Both the position numbers and the translations under genes were made by a program. Positions 1-11,185 of a DNA stretch of 64,000 bases are shown here, piece after piece; positions within the stretch are counted from its first letter, which is position 1, and each line of letters opens with the position of its first letter. The notes below the pieces were generated by a model. It had not been told where the DNA came from, ran no database searches, and saw only the letters and a program-made list of their open reading frames with translations. This stretch comes from Cephalotrichum gorgonifer. Its lineage: Eukaryota; Ascomycota; Sordariomycetes; Microascales; Microascaceae. The stretch covers positions 248,001 through 312,000 of the forward strand of contig ONZQ02000002.1 of assembly GCA_900312665.1 (NCBI GenBank), read 5' to 3'.

Positions 1-207
1 CATGCCCCGCGAGAACGGCACCCCATGGGCGCCCTCGAAGGCACTGACCACGGTAGGGAATAGGGCGCTCATGACAAAGTCGAGGACGTCTTCGGTCATC
101 TGCTCATGGGAGATACCCGGAGTCATGGAGAGGTTGGCGCGGAACTTGGTAGGGTAGAAGGCCATGGCGGCGAGGGGGCCCAGGAGGGCCAGGAGTGGGA
201 TGCGCAT
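1..207 (-). CDS. Secreted protein of unknown function, 5' part only
   Basis: The reading frame opens at a Met at 205-207 and stays open to the left edge, giving 69 residues; the rest lies outside the window. Residues 1-16 (Arg followed by Leu/Ala-rich sequence, ending around MAF) look like a secretory signal peptide, so the product probably enters the ER. The mature start has a segment reading ISHEQMTEDVLDF, which faintly recalls the first helix of secreted Het-C/VWA7-like proteins, but this similarity is too short to rely on. Codon use is C/G-rich at third positions like the other genes here. No intron is visible in the part present. I do not recognise the family with confidence. Confidence 0.6.
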   Translation of the reverse strand, partial: MRIPLLALLGPLAAMAFYPTKFRANLSMTPGISHEQMTEDVLDFVMSALFPTVVSAFEGAHGVPFSRGM

Positions 208-1893
208 TGTACTTCGTCAAGGAAGGCAGATGTGTGGGGAAGGAGGATTGGACGGGGGCACAAAGATTAGTAGAAGATGGGGATGTAGCGAGCGACGGTA
301 GGTTTGGCTTGGCTGTTAGTTAGAGAAGAAACCAATGTCCCGTAAGCTGGAGGAGGGAATGGAGAGTGGACGGCTATCGCTTCGTTTCCGCCTCGCCTTT
401 TCCGAGCGTGGAATTAAGAGCTCGTGGAGAAGGAAAAAGAGACATGCGTGTAATATATAATCCCATCACCCTGCTCCCCTTCCCCTCCTTACCTGCCCGC
501 TCAATGATGGCGCTCATCAGATGAGCCGAAACGAGGTATGGACGGGTGTAACAGCCACAGGCTATCACCCTCCCCACTACCTCCTCTCATCGATGGATCA
601 CGGCGTCCGAAATGAGGCAAACCCCTGTCCTAGGAGCCGAGGAGTGACAATCCAAAGTCCCAACCTACCGGACACACCGCCAAAGACTCATCGTGAACTA
701 CTCACCACCTCTCCCCCGGCTCATCTTCCACCTACCTCATCTGGATCGCACAGCTTCTCCCCCATCCAGGAAACGTAGCCACGCAAGGCCCCTGCCTGTC
801 GTCCAAGATACAGTCGCTATCCCTCGCATGATACAGCCGACACGAGCAGAGCCCCGCAATGGGGACGAGAACTGCGTCAACCTGGCGCGGGAGCCGGTCG
901 CCGGAAGCTGGCCGCTAAGATCCGGGTCCTCGAATGGGCCGCCGCTGAAGGGCTGCTACCGCCTTCCGGAGCTCGGGGTACACACGTCTGAGGGGGGGGG
1001 GGTAGCTGGACTTCGAGGAAATGAACAGGTAACGGTGCCACGAACTTGGCGAGGCGGGAAGACGTTACTCCCGTTGGGGGGGAACGGCTGCCGTGTGCCG
1101 CCCCTGAAACAGCGGAACTTCGTATACTGTCGATGCCAGACTTGGAAATTGAAAGGTGGCGTGGAATCGAAAAGGGACTAAAAGTTCACTTACGAAACCA
1201 GTTAAGCCTCGAAAGGTGTTTGTCCAGTTCATGTCAGGTACCCGCGTTTTTGCCGTTGTCGTGCACCCTTTTGCCGAGAACACGACGGAACACCCTCTGA
1301 CGGAGTGTCCGCCGTGGCCGAGTTACCACCACTCCATACCACCACCATGCCACCACGTCAAGGCTATTCGCGTACGAATACTGTTAAGGGTGAGGGGATA
1401 ATGAAATTGATTCCGCCCCTAAGTACTAAGGGCGATCCACCACAAACGCCATCCTGTCAATATAGCGCCGAAACAAACAGAAAAATAATAGGAGCCTCCC
1501 TGTATCCGGCAATTCTTCCCATCCCAATCCATCACATGCCTTTGCCCCCAACGCCAAGAGAGAATGAACAAGTACATAGAGCGCAAGAATCGCACCAGCC
1601 ACCCCGGCTCCAAGTACCGTCGCGAGTCGTGGCGAGGCAACCGGCCGACTACCTTCGATCAAGGAGCCAAGGTATCAAACTGTCCGGACGAAATGACAAG
1701 GGTATTAACTATGCTCCGAAGGAAAATAACGTCAAAGAGTCAAGGAAATAAAATCAGAAGTCGATGCCGGCGAACGACGTTGGAGGGCGCGTGTCATAGT
1801 GTCGAGCGCAAGTAGCGTAACTGTCCATGTATCAGACTACCCCCGAGGGTACTCGAACAAGTGTCACTGTTGATTACCTACCCAGGAAGAGAC
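208..1893. other. Intergenic: promoter of the left-edge gene and 3' flank of cbf1
   Basis: Open frames here (for example 693-1181 + and 1305-1751 +) have no recognisable domain, no coding-like third-position bias and overlap one another in several frames. A G-run lies at about 993-1001. I see no gene. Confidence 0.6.
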
Positions 1894-3034
1894 CTAAGCA
1901 TTGGGTGTTGAGGTTTCAACAGTGGCATCGGCCTTCCCAGCGGGGTCATCGATTCCGTGTTCTTGGATGGTTCGCTTGTATACGTCGATCTGCTCGTATA
2001 GACGGGCACATTCCGCCTTTAGCTTTTCGTTGGAGACGCTTAGCTCGCCAATAGCCTGTTCGGTAAGGAGCTTCTCGAGGGTCCACTTCTCAATGTTGGA
2101 CGTTTCATTCGCCTTGAGAGTCTGGATGAATTGCACGGCCTTCTGAAGGATCGAACCCTTGTTCTTCTCACAGCCGGGTACAATCTTGGCGAGCTCATTG
2201 ATGCCCTCGTTAATGGTTTCACGGCGACGTCGCTCAACTGGTGTTGTCGTATTAGCATATCTTGTTTCACTCCGACTCATCACAGGGAGGAGATGGAAGG
2301 GGTGAGTGTAGTTGAGACAAACCTTCTTTATGATTGTTCTTGCGGAGCTTGTGCCACTCATCGCTACCCACGGGGGGTTTATGAAACTGGTAGTCCGTCC
2401 TCTGCTGCTGCGCCTGCTGCTGCGTCTGCTGTACAGCCTGGGCTTGTGGATGGTGAGGGTGTTGACCTTGTTGGGGTCCTTGGTGCTGAGGTGACTCCTC
2501 ATGGGGGCCCTGTGTTCCGTTGGGGGCTAGGACAGGGCCGGCACCGGACGATATGCTACCGGACGGGGACTCGGCGACATCGACGTGGCCAACGTCACCG
2601 AAGCCTCCGTCTTGAGCGTTCGAAACTTCAGCGGCTGCAGCGGCCTGGACAAACTGCTGCTCGGTAGTGGACGGAACATGCAGGGTGGGATACATAGAGC
2701 CGAGGGCGGCGGCGGCGGTGCTTGAGGCGTTGGCTACGTCGGCGAGAACGGGATGGTGAGAAGATGTGTCCACGCTGTGGTTAGCCGCCTCGTTGGCTTG
2801 CTGGAGGGCGCTGAGGTCGACTCCAACCCCGCCTTCCGCAGCGGCTGCCTCTAGGAAGCTGAGCCCCGATGTGTCCGTAGAGGGCATCATGTTGGCGGCG
2901 GGGGCGGGGGCGCCACGCTTGGCCCGGTGATCTCCAGAGTCCTGGTCGATGGAGCCGCGCTTACGCTTCTGGCCTGGCGACCCAACCTCTAGTTTGAGGT
3001 CAGGGCTCTCAACAGTGGGCTCAGCCATTATCAT
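1894..3034 (-). CDS. cbf1: CBF1-like bHLH-zipper transcription factor
   Basis: Two exons, 2323-3034 and 1894-2237, encode 351 residues. The donor is at 2322-2321, the acceptor at 2239-2238, and a GCTAATAC branch-like site lies in the intron. The splice falls inside the basic region and joins ...NNHKE to VERRRRETINE. Residues about 228-285 form the basic helix-loop-helix, with the H-E-R triad expected to read CACGTG, followed by a leucine-rich helix (about 286-330). The N-terminal 220 residues are low-complexity, with a KRKR basic patch near residue 23 and Gln/His-rich runs before the bHLH. In yeasts and moulds CBF1 binds CACGTG, acts with the MET activators in sulfur genes and also affects respiration genes. 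An alternative start is the Met two codons downstream. Family assignment is firm; specific targets are inference. Confidence 0.92.
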
Positions 3035-3666
3035 TGATAGCTATTTGGCGGTGGTCTAAGGTGGCTGCGATGGGTATGAGTCCTCTGATGTGCGAATTAG
3101 TACACCTGCCCATACTCCAGCTCGAATATAGGCTGCCAACTCCAAGCGAACAGGAACAGCAATCAAAGTGTAGTAAGACTTCAGGGTAATATGGCCAACG
3201 GCCGAGCAAGGGGCCACCAAATAGACCAGTCCACTTGGCTGGCGAAAGAACAACTGGGAAATAGGCACTGGTAATAGCGCGATACGAAATGGCTGATAAA
3301 ACTGGTCGTGGGCATCGCCGTGAATACATCCATCAACCAGACGCGCAAGGGAAAGCGCAGCTCAAAACCCGTTCATTTCCCATCCACACGATCTAAAGCT
3401 CCTTCTATGGGATAATGAACGGGGAGGAGAGAATAGAGCCCAGCAAGGGTGTTTCCCCGACCGATGCTGCTTCCCGTTTGCATCCTCGATCGAGGTGATT
3501 ATTCCAGGACACAAATGAATGAATCCATGATGCATAAAGACAAAGAAATAAATGGATATGGAATCCGACATACCTAGTGGATCATGTGCTTTCCGGCGTA
3601 GTCGCGCGGTCGTAATCGTCTTAGCCGACAGTGGATATGGGTCTGATCACGGGTTTTGGCTCCTTT

Positions 3667-3672
3667 CACGTG
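3667..3672. promoter_or_regulatory. CACGTG box upstream of cbf1
   Basis: Perfect palindromic CACGTG, the core site of CBF1-type bHLH factors, about 630 bases upstream of the cbf1 start. Such a hexamer is expected about once per 4 kb by chance, so autoregulation is only a possibility. Confidence 0.3.
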
Positions 3673-3960
3673 GAGGCGTGACTGATCTCGTGATATGCCT
3701 TGCTTGGCCTTGGAGGTATTAGACGCAGAAGGTCGCGACGCGGTCGAGGGAGAAAACAAAGAGTTGCAGTTTCGAAAAGAATACGAAAGTCAGGGGAAAG
3801 GAAGTTATTATTGTTCTTTTCAGATCAAGAATAATATCAGATAAACAGATACCGAATATTCCGCCTTCGACAGAGCTGCGGTACGGTACGTACGCCTTCG
3901 ATGTGATGGATGGATGGGTCTGCGATAGGTAGTGGTCACGAGGAAGGGGGAGAGGCCGAG

Positions 3961-3966
3961 CACGTG
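3961..3966. promoter_or_regulatory. Second CACGTG box upstream of cbf1
   Basis: A second CACGTG in the same spacer, about 930 bases upstream of the cbf1 start and 1.5 kb upstream of fyv10. It is a sequence match only. Confidence 0.28.
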
Positions 3967-5455
3967 CAATGTGGGTGAGGCGGGGGGATAAATATTTCCT
4001 TGGTTAGGTAGGTGTTTTTGCCTGAGGCCAAAACTAGCTTCAGCCAATAAACGTTGAGAACTGGAGCACCACCAGAGGAGGAAGGTACTCCTGGAGGCTG
4101 GCTGGTTGAATAGCTCGCCCGTTCGAAAAGCAAATTTAGAGGTGGAAAGGGCGTTGGGCATCATTTGCTTACTCGTAATCATTTTACCCTTTCCCGCCTC
4201 GTACGGAGTGCTTCATATTGTATGGAGTAATAGTCATAGCTTCCGCTAAATCATTTTGTCTTGTTTGCCTCCCTGGCTGCGAAGAGGAAGCGCCTCTCTC
4301 GGTACATACATGCATGTGCATAAGCTCCTCGCCTCCTTGTTGTTACCTCTCCCTCTCCACAAACGGCGGCTGCTGCCTCAAATAATCTGACGTAAAGCAC
4401 CCCTCCCCCCCCTCCTTCCCACACCATGAGAGCTGTGCCTCCCCAAAAGCTCAACTTGGCGGCACTTTGTCCCCACCAAGGCTGCATCCGACCATCCCTT
4501 CCAGCCATCAGCTGATTCAGCCCGTGAGTTCGAGGTGGATGCAGTTATCACCCGACTGTACCTGGTGAAACATACATGTACATACTTGAGTCGAGTCGAG
4601 TCGGCCGATAAGGCGAAGATCTACGCTGATGGTATTCGGGAGTGCCCTTTTGGTCGTGGATCGTGGACGCCAACGCGATCGCGACGGCGAATGGCATCAA
4701 GGTCTGCACGGGGAGCGACGTCCGCAAGGACCTACCCTGTCCCACCCACCCACCATTGGTGAGAGTGTATCGCTCTCCGGATGCAGCTGCCTTACTGTAC
4801 CTTTGGGGTTCCCAAATGGAGGAAGCCACATCCCCGGGGATTATCTTGCATGCAACCACCTTTCCAAACGCCAGGCAGAAGAACTGTACACACATGCGTG
4901 GTATCATTACCTGCGTGCTTGGGCGGAGTATTACTCTGCCAATAAATGGAGTCCCGACTCAGCCTACGTTTGTAATCATGGGAAACTACTACTCGTGGAG
5001 ACAGCATTTCAATGAGCCATGGAGGCGAACTTTGCTCCGTGTGTTGAAACAGGTAGAATGCTTGTCTCGTCAAGGAATGTGCTTCATGTATTAATACGAA
5101 TACAGTACAAATGTGACTACGTCTTTTGCGGTGCCCAGACTGTGAGAAGTGAGGTAGCAAACTAGACACGGGAGGTGGGGTAAATACAAGCCCGGAACTC
5201 GGTAGATTTTAGGCCTAGTTAGTTCCTCCTAAGAGCACATTACGATGCAGCAACCAGGACCCACTCCCCATTCCGACGACATACCTACGGATGATAACGA
5301 TATCGATACCGACACCGATACCGCCTCACCTAGTAAGAGTATGGCTGACGAGCGCCCTTGAGATACACCAGCTACAGCATCCAGCGTCTTATTTACCCTC
5401 AGCTTCAGCCACCTCTCCGTTTCACCCCTCCTTGAAATCATAGCACACCCGAGCC

Positions 5456-6784
5456 ATGGGCGACCACGAACATGTCGCCATCAAGCACAACGACCACATC
5501 CTCCTCGACCAACCCCTAATCCGGCTGCCCTACGAGCTCCTCCGCAACAACTTCCGCTCCGCCCACGTCGCCGTCGAGAAGGAGAGCGCAGGCATCAGAA
5601 CCCTCCTCAAGGATGCCGCTACTGGCTGCCTGAACGGGCAGTCCAACCAAGAAGACCTCGTCCGGAACCTGGACGATATGATCGCCCAGGCCAAAGCCCT
5701 ACAACGCAAGGTCTCCGCCTGTGCGGAGGAGGAGGCGAGGTTGATACACCAGGAGGAGGAGAGGATAGCCCATGTGGACGAACTCTTCTCCATGAAATCG
5801 TTTGACGACGTCAAGTATGAGGCATGGAGTAGGGTACGGCTGGACCGGCTGGTGGTTGACTTCATGTTGCGGAAGGGCTGTACCGAGAGCGCGGCCTCTT
5901 TTGCCGAGGTCCGCGATATGCAGGATCTGGTGGATGTCGAGACGCTAGTCTCCATGAACCGGATACGCGAGAGCCTCAAGCGCGGAAGCGTACAGGACGC
6001 CCTGGTCTGGTGTTCTCAGAACAAGAAGGAGCTCCGCAAGATGGAGGTGGGTATCTGCCAACTGCGACTGGCGGACGGAGAGGCCTTTCTTCAGGACACT
6101 TTTTGTGCTAACGTTCTCCGATGATAGAGTGGCCTAGAGTTTGAACTCCGACTACAACAGTTCGTTGAGATGATCCGCTCGGGATCGGAACCCCGCGCTT
6201 GCCTCGCACACATCAAGAAGTACCTCACACCCCACAACGCCACGTTCCCCAGCGAAGTACGGGCGGCGTGTGGCATGCTCGCCTTTCCCTACGACCCGAT
6301 CACGAAATCCAGCTATGGCTACGAGACGTACTTCTCTCCCGCCCGCTGGGACAGGCTGGCGAGCATATTCACAGACACGCATAACAAGCTCCTCAGCCTA
6401 CCCGCCGCCCCGCTCCTCCACGTGGCACTGGCCACAGGTCTCTCGGCCCTCAAGACGCCCGCTTGCCAGGCCGCCGCGAGGGAGGATCCCTCCACGCGTG
6501 AGATCACCCACAGCACGACCACAATATCACCGTCCGGTCAGCCAACGGTGTGTCCTGTGTGTTCCCCCGAGCTAAAGGACCTGGCCGTGAACGTGCCGTA
6601 TGCGCACCACACCAAGAGTATCGTCGAGCATGATCTGAGGGCTCTGCCGAACGGGAGGGTATATGGGAAGGAGAAGCTGGAGCAGCATGCCAGGAAGTTC
6701 GGGCTTCCCTCGCATCAGGTGAAGGATTTGCAGACGGGTGAAGTTTACGATGCCGACGCCCTGAGGAGGGTATATATTACATGA
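5456..6784 (+). CDS. fyv10: GID/CTLH ubiquitin ligase subunit FYV10 (GID9, MAEA-like)
   Basis: Two exons, 5456-6046 and 6128-6784, give 415 residues. The intron runs from GTGGGT to GATAG and rejoins in frame (..LRKME|SGLEFEL..). In order the protein shows an N-terminal helical coiled coil, a LisH motif (about 122-155), a CTLH motif (about 160-218), a CRA region, and a C-terminal RING-like domain from about 320. The RING-like domain has a CPVC pair, LPNGRVYGKEKL and a closing YDADALRRVYIT, the pattern of degenerate RINGs in MAEA/FYV10. In yeast the protein pairs with GID2 as the catalytic RING heterodimer of the GID E3 ligase, which degrades gluconeogenic enzymes when glucose returns. Length fits the family. 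It is convergent with the NDUFB3-like gene. Confidence 0.93.
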
Positions 6785-7122
6785 GTGTTGTGTGCCAAGA
6801 TTGATTTACGCTTGGCTCTGGCATACATGGTCAAGGATGGAGTTGCATGGATTAGGTGGGCGGCGTTACAGGAAAACAAGTACATCTCAAGGACTTAAGT
6901 GGACAGCAATGATAGCCTTTGGAATAACCCGTTGGCCCGAGTTGTTTTGGTCAAAGGCGAGCGCTCGAAGTCGTAACCAGTTGGACAGCCCGGCACTTTT
7001 TCGCATGGCCTTGGGCGCCAAGCAGACTCTTGTGAAAAGGTTGTATTCCACGTCTATAATATCGACAGGTCGACACCAATCATACACAAAAGGATATCCC
7101 ACTCCACAACACTTTCTCATCC
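6785..7122. other. Convergent 3' spacer
   Basis: About 340 bases between the stop codons of fyv10 and the NDUFB3-like gene. It should hold both 3' ends. I see no other feature. Confidence 0.6.
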
Positions 7123-7601
7123 TCAGTGCTTCTCGCCGTGGGCATCGTCGTGGTGGTGCTCATCCTGGAGGAAGAAGTGCTCGTAGGCGCAGTAGATCGT
7201 AAACGCGACGGTCGCTGTTCCGAGGCCGGGAAGCGTCCCCTTGAACCTGTTCCACCTCGTAAACGGACCGGTATACCGCCACGCCTCGCTGGATATCTCG
7301 TCAGCTCCAGGTTCCGGGTCGGGTGGAAGCGGGACCTCCCGCGCCAAGGACACGGGGGTGCCGGCGTGGAATTGATGGGGGAATATATCATGGGGTGATG
7401 ACTGACTTCCTCTCCCAGGGGTCGTACTTGGGACCCTGCGCGCCGGCTGTCCTCATCTTGTGCATGTCGAAGCCGGTGATGTTGGGCTTTGCGCCCTTTA
7501 CGGAGCGCAGTATCCTAGCGTGGGGAGGGAATTGATTAGCCGGCGGGCCCGGGATAGAACTTTGAAGGGCGAAGCCAATTGACTTACCTTGTGGCCAGCA
7601 T
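7123..7601 (-). CDS. Mitochondrial complex I subunit B3/B12 (NDUFB3-like)
   Basis: Three exons, 7588-7601, 7407-7514 and 7123-7288, encode 95 residues. The first coding exon is only 14 bases (M-L-A-T-R, splitting the Arg codon at GTAAGT). The second carries KGAKPNITGFDMHKMRT...DPWER. The third carries NEAWRYTGPFTRWNRFKG, one membrane helix (about 64-80) and a His/Asp-rich tail. The W-R-Y-x-G-x-F-T-R-W-N-R-F block is the signature of the B3/B12 accessory subunit in the membrane arm of NADH:ubiquinone oxidoreductase. The second donor is GTCAGT, weaker than usual, but the join gives the family-typical DPWER-x-EAWRY. The upstream spacer is shared with caf1. Confidence 0.9.
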
Positions 7602-8811
7602 GATTGGTTTTGTTGGTGAGGATGGGGGCTCTTGACGTAAGGAGAGGCGATTTGTCGAGGCTTCCCGCTCTGCGGTGGTGATGGATTGAAGTCGAACTAT
7701 CTGTGTACAGTCAGCAAGACGTGAGAGATTGCTTTGGTAGGCTTCTGGGGTAGCATTATTGGCACAGCCCTTGGACGAGTTCACACCCACCCATGTGGCA
7801 ACACGTGACCCTGATCGTCATGGCCGAATTTTAGCTATACAGCTCTCTGATTTTATGCTTCACTGAAGTGGAGTTGACTGAGTCTGAGTGGAGGTGTTTA
7901 TGAGTTTCTTGAAATTACGTTATTTAATCCGTGAGATACTCTATTCTTTGTTCAGGTAACCTGCTCTGACACCCTGGTGCTCTAAGACAACCCACTTACA
8001 TGTGCAAATTCAGGCGAGCACTGGTTGCAGTAGCAGGGTGTGAATTTTTAGGTGGTGTAAATTGGAACTTTGTACTGGGTGGGGGGATGGTAGGCGCTGT
8101 GCATGGCCCAGATTTACGATCCAAGCCTGACTAGAGCCAAAGGGCAACCGCCACTGTCCAATCTGCAGTGTTCAATGTCCAACCACCACCAACCACCAAA
8201 CGTGTGACCTCGGGCTATCATAGAACCAACCATCTATCTATCCTACCAAGGTACTATCCGCAAATTCTCAACAATCCACACCCCCAACCCCCGACTACAG
8301 CAGAAGCGACGACCGTATCGCATAAACCACACACTCGAATTACTCGAACCGCCCGAATCCACATTCCTCGTCTTCTTTTCGTCGGTCCCGAGGTGAAACG
8401 TACACGATCGCGAGGTTTGCTCCCCCTCGATTCTCCCCTCCGATCTAGGGCCTTGGCCTTCCTCTTCGTCGACGACCTTTCCCTCCAATACTCATGATCC
8501 CTCAACCACCACGCGGAGATTGAGCCATTTAAAGGTTAGATAGACCGACACCGTTCTCGCCACTGCTCTGGCCACGCCGCTCGAGATCGTACCCTACTTC
8601 TACCACAAGGATCTGCCGGCCTTGGCTAAGGACTGACCAGCCACCTCCCGCCGATTCTACCTCGACGCGACGACGTCGCTCGATACCGACGAGTCCCAGT
8701 CCGCATCATATCTCGAATCCAACGTGTCGTAACTAGCAGGCTCGCTGTCCCCCACCCACCGCTGTTGCCCGCCCAACCTCCGACGGCTCCAGCACCCACC
8801 CTCTCCCTCCG
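7602..8811. other. Bidirectional promoter between the NDUFB3-like gene and caf1
   Basis: This 1.2 kb spacer should hold both promoters and the caf1 5' leader. It has a CACGTG box at 7802-7807 and pyrimidine-rich sequence before the caf1 start. The frames at 8168-8497 lack coding character and look like leader sequence. Confidence 0.55.
7802..7807. promoter_or_regulatory. CACGTG box about 200 bases upstream of the NDUFB3-like gene
   Basis: The context is AACACGTGACC, and CACGTGAC is the extended form preferred by CBF1 in yeast. CBF1 regulates respiratory genes there, and this box sits close to a complex I gene. Function here is inferred only. Confidence 0.35.
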
Positions 8812-10406
8812 ATGCCACCACATCCAATATCCCGGTTTGCTACCGGGCCGGCACTAGCCTACCACCAACAGCAGTACCAGAGCCACGCCGCAGCACAGTC
8901 CCACGCGGCAGCCCACCAGGCGCCGTTAGGCGCCAGCCACTCCTCGTACATGAACTCCAACGCCCAGGTGAATGCATTCCAGAGCGCCTCGAACGGTGCG
9001 TTGGGCAACGTAGGTGGGATGAACGGCGGCGGGTTCATGGACGGCCCGCGGCTCGCCTTCCAGGGCGCCGGCTTCCAGCAACAACACCACCAACAGTCCC
9101 AGCAGCAGCAACACGCCTCGGCGCAGCACGCGATGGGCGTGGAGTACTCCCCGAACGTACGAGCGCAGCCGAATAAGGGACGGATACGAGAAGTCTGGAA
9201 GCATAACCTCCACGAGGAGATGGCGACACTGAGGAAGTTGGTGGACCATTATCCGTACATCGCCATGGTGAGGCCCACCTAGATCCGGGGGAGGCGGGTT
9301 GTGCCCGACGCGTACCAGGCGGGGAGGGAGTTTTCATGTGTGCTAATACTGCTTTTCTTGTTCCTTTTTTGCTACAGGATACCGAATTCCCGGGCGTCGT
9401 TTCGCGACCGATGGGTAACTTCAGGGGCAAGAGCGACTACCATTACCAATGCCTGCGGACGAACGTCGACATGCTCAACGTCATCCAGATCGGGATCACG
9501 CTCTTCAACGAGGCCGGCGAGGCCCCTCCGGCCAGGCCACACTCGGGCGACGCGACGGATGCCGCGGCGGGCAAGCGGGGGAGCCAAGCGCCGCTTCCGT
9601 GCTCGTGGCAGTTCAACTTCAAGTTCTCCCTCAAGGACGACATGTACAACGAGAAGTCGATCGAGTCGCTGCAGAGCGCGGGGATCGACTTCAACGCGCT
9701 CGAGCGCGACGGCATCGACCCGCATGACTTCGCGGCGCTCCTCATCCCGTCGGGCCTCGTCCTCGACGACAGTATCCACTGGATATCGTTCCACGGCGGC
9801 TACGACTTCGGCTACCTCACGAAGCTCCTCATGTGCACGGAGCTTCCCAACGACGAGATCGACTTCGAGCGGCTCATGAAGACCTACTTCCCCTCGACCT
9901 TCGATGTTAAGCACCTCATGAAGTTCGCGATCAAGCTCTTCAACGCCGGCCTCCTCGCGGTCCCCGACCCTAGCGTGTCGGAGGTGCTGCAGAAGTTCGA
10001 GCACAAGAGCGGGCTCGAGCACATCGCCGAGGCCCTCAAGGTCAAGCGCCTCGGGGCCGCGCACCAGGCCGGGTCCGACTCGCTCCTGACGGGCAAGGTC
10101 TTCTTCCAGATACGCGAGCGCATCTTCCACAACGACATACCCAGCGAGCACGTCGGCAGGGTGTGGGGGCTCGGCGTCCCGGACATCGCGACCCACGACG
10201 GTGGCATGGCCACCAACGGCGGGGGCGGCGGGGGCGGCGGCGCCCAGGTGGGCAGGACCAACGGCGGCGGGCCCAGCACGCCCAACACGGGGAGCGTGGG
10301 GCTCGCGAGCACGCCCGGGACCGGGCAGACGCATTCCATGGGGCCGATGACGCCCGGCGGCGGGGGGGGTGTCTTTGGGAACTTTGCCTTTTCGGGGGCC
10401 CGGTAG
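8812..10406 (+). CDS. caf1: CCR4-NOT deadenylase subunit CAF1/POP2
   Basis: Two exons, 8812-9267 and 9378-10406, give 494 residues. The splice joins ..YIAM to DTEFPGVV. The first 120 residues are Gln/His/Ala-rich and probably disordered. Then come IREVWKHNLHEEM and a DEDD-family RNase D fold: D-x-E in DTEFPG (from residue 153), the WISFHGGYDFGYL block with its Asp, and HQAGSDSLLTGKVFF, which carries the third motif. The tail is Gly-rich low complexity (about 400-494). CAF1 removes poly(A) tails as part of the CCR4-NOT complex and so controls mRNA decay. All catalytic motifs are present, so the enzyme should be active. The N-terminal extension is typical of fungal POP2. Confidence 0.95.
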
Positions 10407-11185
10407 ATATAGGGGTAACTTTGTTATTTGAAAAACCCTCTTTTTGTCTTTACTGTTCCTCTACGCTCTCCGTCTATTCCCACTTGTTTTTTTTCTCGCG
10501 TACACTTGCTAGGTGTGTTTGTCTCCCCCTTGTTTAGAGAACCATCTATCTTGTGAAAGGGGAGGGTTGGCTGCGTGGGATATTTTTCTCCCGTTTATTA
10601 AAGCAAAAAAATGTAAAGTAGAGTCCGGAACGGGCAAAGGTTCAAGGACAGGTTCGGGGGGAGGCGAGGAAAAGGGGACTGGACTGGACTGGACTGGGCG
10701 GCTTGTATGTAGCCATTCTTGATGTTTTTCTGTCTCCCCCTTTTTTTTGTTGTCATTCTTTTCTCCTTCTCTTGGAATCTTTATACTCATTTGGCCAGGG
10801 AGGGAAAGGGAAGGGGCAGGGAGGGAAAGGGAAGGGGCAGGGAAGGGAAGGGTTTTTAGGTAGGGGAGTAAATAGGCGGGGCTTTGTTTGAATTGAGGAG
10901 TTCTCGAGCTTTTAAGTCCTTCGCTATTCCTTCTTCTTCTTCGTATATCGCTGGTAAGATGGCTTCAACATAGAAGGCGAGACGTGGATGGCTAGATGTA
11001 GGACGCGAAAAACAAAATTGCGAGTCCCGCCCAAGTTATATTCGTTTTGGCCGTGATATCGGTCCGTATATGCAAGTACCTGGACGCCTGACAGAGGGAG
11101 AAAAAAAAGCAGAGAAACACGTGGGTATCTGCGGAAGGTATAGATATATACATATAGCATCCCCATCCAGGGGCGGGAGGCGTTA
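10407..11185. other. Convergent 3' spacer with purine-rich repeat
   Basis: This lies between the caf1 stop and the stop of the minus-strand coiled-coil gene. It is T-rich just after caf1 and holds a purine-rich tandem repeat (separate entry). No gene seen. Confidence 0.6.
10796..10852. repeat. Purine tandem repeat, about 21-base unit
   Basis: The unit CAGGGAGGGAAAGGGAAGGG(G) occurs twice in full and is followed by a shortened third copy. It is G/A on one strand only, so it could form triplex or quadruplex structures. It lies in the 3' spacer of caf1. Confidence 0.85.

Larger units (their letters stand above)
3035..5455. other. Divergent promoter region between cbf1 and fyv10
   Basis: This is 2.4 kb without a convincing gene. 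It holds two CACGTG boxes (listed separately), a CGAGT repeat near 4589-4602, and GATACC/GATATC-type simple sequence at 5296-5325, close upstream of fyv10. The open frames here are short, overlapping and lack domains. Confidence 0.6.

Noticed and set aside
9372..10334. 320-residue open frame antisense to caf1
   Set aside because: It mirrors the GC-rich third positions of caf1, has an Arg/Glu/Val-heavy composition typical of antisense shadows and no domain.
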